Assembly (NCBI GenBank): GCA_046727855.1
Contig: JBKPDL010000040.1
Location: forward strand, 1-14,167
Reading direction: 5' to 3'
Length of the DNA stretch: 14,167 nucleotides
Source of the DNA: DASPWV01 sp046727855
GTDB lineage: Bacteria > Acidobacteriota > Vicinamibacteria > Vicinamibacterales > UBA2999
The notes beneath the pieces are model-generated. The model saw only the letters and a list, made by a program, of their open reading frames with translations. It was not told the DNA's origin and ran no database searches. Shown piece after piece: positions 11,719-14,167 of the stretch. A program made the translations under genes and the position numbers. The stretch's first letter is position 1. The number at the start of each line of letters is the position of its first letter.

Positions 11719-14167
11719 ATGACGATGTCGCGGCGCGACCTTCTTCGGCTTTCAGTTGTCGGCGGTGGTGGAACCGCCCTTGGTGGCCTGATTGCGTCCG
11801 GCGTGAACCTCGCGCCCGTCGTTGCTGAAGCAGAGGAGCTCCGAATCGCGAAGGCCAAGGTGACGCCCAGCGTGTGTCCGTTCTGCTCGGTTGGCTGCGC
11901 GACGCTCGTCCACACCATCGACGGACAGATTGTCAACATCGAAGGCGATTCTCGCAGCCCGCACAATGAAGGCACGCTCTGTCCGAAGGGCGCGGCCACT
12001 TTTCAGCTGCACATCAATCCCAATCGACCGACGCAGGTGCTGCATCGCGCTCCAGGCGCCACGGCGTGGGAGGTCTGGGACTTGCACCGCGCGATGGATC
12101 GCGTCGCGGAGCTCGTGAAGAAGACGCGCGACGAGACCTTCATCGAACGACTGCCGAATGGCAAGCTCGTCAACGCGACGACGGCGATCTTTTCGCTGGG
12201 CGGCGCCACGCTTGATATCGAGTGGAATCATATCCAGCAAAAGCTCATGCGCGGCTTGGGGATCGTCGCGATCGAAAACCAGGCCCGTATATGACACAGC
12301 TCTAGCGTCCCCGGTCTGGGGACGAGACTTGGTCGCGGCGCAGCCACGATGTACCCACGGAGCATGGCGGACTCCGACTGCGTCGTTGTAATGGGTTCCA
12401 ACATGGCGGAGAACCATCCGGTCGCGTTCCGCTGGCCGATGCATGCGAAGGTCACGCACGGCGCAAAGATCGTTCACGTCGATCCGCGGTTCACGCGCAC
12501 GAGTGCCGTTGCCGACATCTACGCTCCTGTGCGCGCTGGATCAGACATCGCGTTTCTCGGCGGTGTCATCAACTACGTGATCAACAGCGAGCGTTGGAAC
12601 AAGGATCCGTTCTTTCGATCGTGGGTCGTGCACTACACGAATGCCGCGACGATCATCAGCGATGACTACCGCGATCCCGAGGACACCGGCGGTGTGTTCT
12701 CGGGCCTCATGGAATACAAGGGCGGCGTGCCGGAGTGGCCGTACAACGGCTTCGTCGGGCAATACGACGACAAGAGCTGGCAGTACCACAGCACTACCGT
12801 CGGCGATCAGGGGCGCGTCGCAGCCACGGCGCAGTCCGGTGAGGTTCCGGGAATCACCTCGGGCACCGAGCCGAAGCGACCGGCCCCGGGTGCGGCAGTG
12901 GCGACCGCACCTGGCGCGAGCGCGCCGAAACCTCGCTATGACGACCTGGTCAAATCGCTGCTGCAGCCCCCGCCTCGTCGCGACGAGACGCTGCAGGATC
13001 CACGCTGCGTGTTCCAGATCGTCAAAAGACATTTCAGCCGTTACACGCCGGAAATGGTCGAGCGCGTCACTGGTTGTCCACGAGACACGTTCCTCAAGGT
13101 GGCCGACACCGTACTCGCCAATTCGGGCGCCGATCGGACAACGTCATTTGCCTATGCGGTGGCCTGGACGCAGCACAGCAACGGCCCGCAGATCATCGGA
13201 TGCTGCGCGTTGCTCCAGCTGCTGCTGGGAAATTTTGGCCGGCCAGGCGCGGGGATCATGGCGCTGCGCGGGCATGCCTCGATTCAGGGATCGACTGACG
13301 TTCCGACGCTCTATCACTCAATCCACGGATATCTTCCCGCGCCCACGGCGCTGAAGAACCACGACACGCTCACCGATTACCTGAGGGCGGAAACGGTACC
13401 CACGGGCTACTGGGCGAACACGCCGAAGTTCGTCGTCTCCTATTTCAAGTCGATGTACGGCGACGCCGCCACGCCGGAGAACGATTTCGGCTTTGCCTGG
13501 CACCCCAAAATCCTCGGTGACCATTCACATCTCCCGATGTTCGTCGCCATGCACGATGGCAAGGTCAAGGGGATGTTGTGTATCGGCCAGAATCCGGCGA
13601 CCTCACTCAACGCCAAGCTCGAACGCGCGGCACTTCGCAAACTCGAATGGATCGTGGTGAAAGACAACTGGGAGCACGAAACTGCCAACTTCTGGAGATC
13701 GTCGCCCGAAGTGAAGAGCGGGGAAGTGAAACCCGAGGACATCCAGACGGAAGTCTTCTTCTTCCCGGCGGCGCAAGTCGCGGAAACCGAAGGAACGTTT
13801 ACCAATACGCAGCGCATGCTGCAAGCGCACTTCAAAGCGGCTGAAGCACCTGGGGACTGTCGCACGGATGTGTGGTTCACCTATCAGCTCGGTAAACGCC
13901 TGAAGACGTTGTATGCCGACAGTCAAGCGCCTCGCGATCAAGGATTCAAGAACCTGACGTTCGACTACGAACACGAGGATCCAAAGGAGCGCGCCATCGG
14001 TGAGCCGTCGGCCCGCCAACTTCTAAAGGAGATGAACGGCTACTTCACCGATGATCCCAACAAGCACGTGCCGGGCTTCGCCGCCCTGGCGGATGACGGC
14101 TCGACGACGTGCGCGTCGTGGATTTACTCCGGCGTGTTTCCTGCTCCCGACAGGAATTTGGCGGCGA
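11719..14167 (+). CDS. fdnG: Formate dehydrogenase-N/O major (catalytic) subunit, selenoprotein, 3' end outside window
   Basis: The gene starts at ATG 11719 (AAGGGA 8 nt upstream) and is open to the edge, 816 codons, if TGA 12292-12294 is read as selenocysteine. It oxidises formate to CO2 in the periplasm at a molybdenum (or tungsten) bis-MGD centre, passing electrons through FeS clusters to a membrane cytochrome b; those subunits should lie to the right. Visible: Tat signal MSRRDLLRLS (Arg5-Arg6); the 4Fe-4S site CPFCSVGC plus Cys88 in GTLCPKGA (Cys53/56/60/88, with the electron-relay Lys90); Sec192-His193 in ENQARI-U-HSSSVPGLG, matching ARV-U-HGPTV of FdnG; VDPRFTRTSAVAD; and LRGHASIQGSTD near 13263-13298. 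E. coli FdnG is about 1015 residues, so roughly the last 200 are missing. A Pro/Ala-rich insertion of about 60 residues (12787-12975) is unusual. Confidence 0.93.
12292..12330 (+). promoter_or_regulatory. Selenocysteine UGA with bacterial SECIS hairpin
   Basis: TGA 12292-12294 is followed by a perfect 7-bp stem CGTCCCC (12306-12312)/GGGGACG (12318-12324) around the loop GGTCT (12313-12317). TCT (12301-12303) and AGA (12325-12327) extend it below a two-base bulge. The loop sequence GGUCU and its distance, 18 nt after the UGA, equal those I recall for E. coli fdhF, where SelB binds the loop. The T at 12308 falls at the position of the functionally important U17 of fdhF but appears paired here. 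The hairpin is read through as coding sequence (SVPGLGT). Confidence 0.88.

Overview
The window is GC-rich bacterial DNA, most likely from an Acidobacteriota member (Vicinamibacteria-like). This rests on family recognition, not on a marker gene. The best pointer is a PadR regulator overlapping a ~908-residue duplicated FtsX/MacB-type permease with no ATPase beside it, the arrangement called ADOP (acidobacterial duplicated orphan permease). Several small hypothetical families of the same flavour support it. No rRNA, tRNA or CRISPR array was seen.

Layout. (1) 1-826: an unidentified minus-strand reading frame running off the left edge, then a decayed transposase N-terminal fragment. (2) 826-2741: a minus-strand pair, SnoaL-like then DUF3237, whose products carry an almost identical duplicated export leader. 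It is divergent from a MarR regulator, and the 120-bp intergenic region holds two inverted copies of one operator-like sequence, each placed inside a candidate promoter. (3) 2742-3419: a remnant of an acidobacterial-type hypothetical protein and a short non-coding stretch. (4) 3420-6871: an apparent operon of a small membrane protein, PadR and the ADOP permease, with an inverted repeat ahead of it. (5) 6872-9462: an accessory or decaying zone with transposase, enolase-superfamily and PntA fragments among small hypothetical genes, including a basic protein and a DUF6226 protein. (6) 9463-14167: a membrane protein, a stand-alone TiaS-like ATP-dependent kinase-type domain protein (4-nt overlap with the membrane gene) and a secreted PepSY-like protein. 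After a 447-bp gap comes the Tat-exported catalytic subunit of formate dehydrogenase-N/O, which runs off the right edge.

The formate dehydrogenase gene is interrupted by an in-frame TGA at 12292-12294. This reads as selenocysteine, because the flanking residues match the Sec active site of the family and a hairpin with a GGTCT loop sits 18 nt after the TGA, the spacing I recall for E. coli fdhF. An automatic gene caller would split this gene or call it broken.

The most open question is the TiaS-like protein. The archaeal TiaS family modifies tRNA-Ile2 with agmatine, a job bacteria do with TilS/lysidine. A short relative next to a membrane protein and upstream of a selenium/molybdenum enzyme therefore probably does something else.
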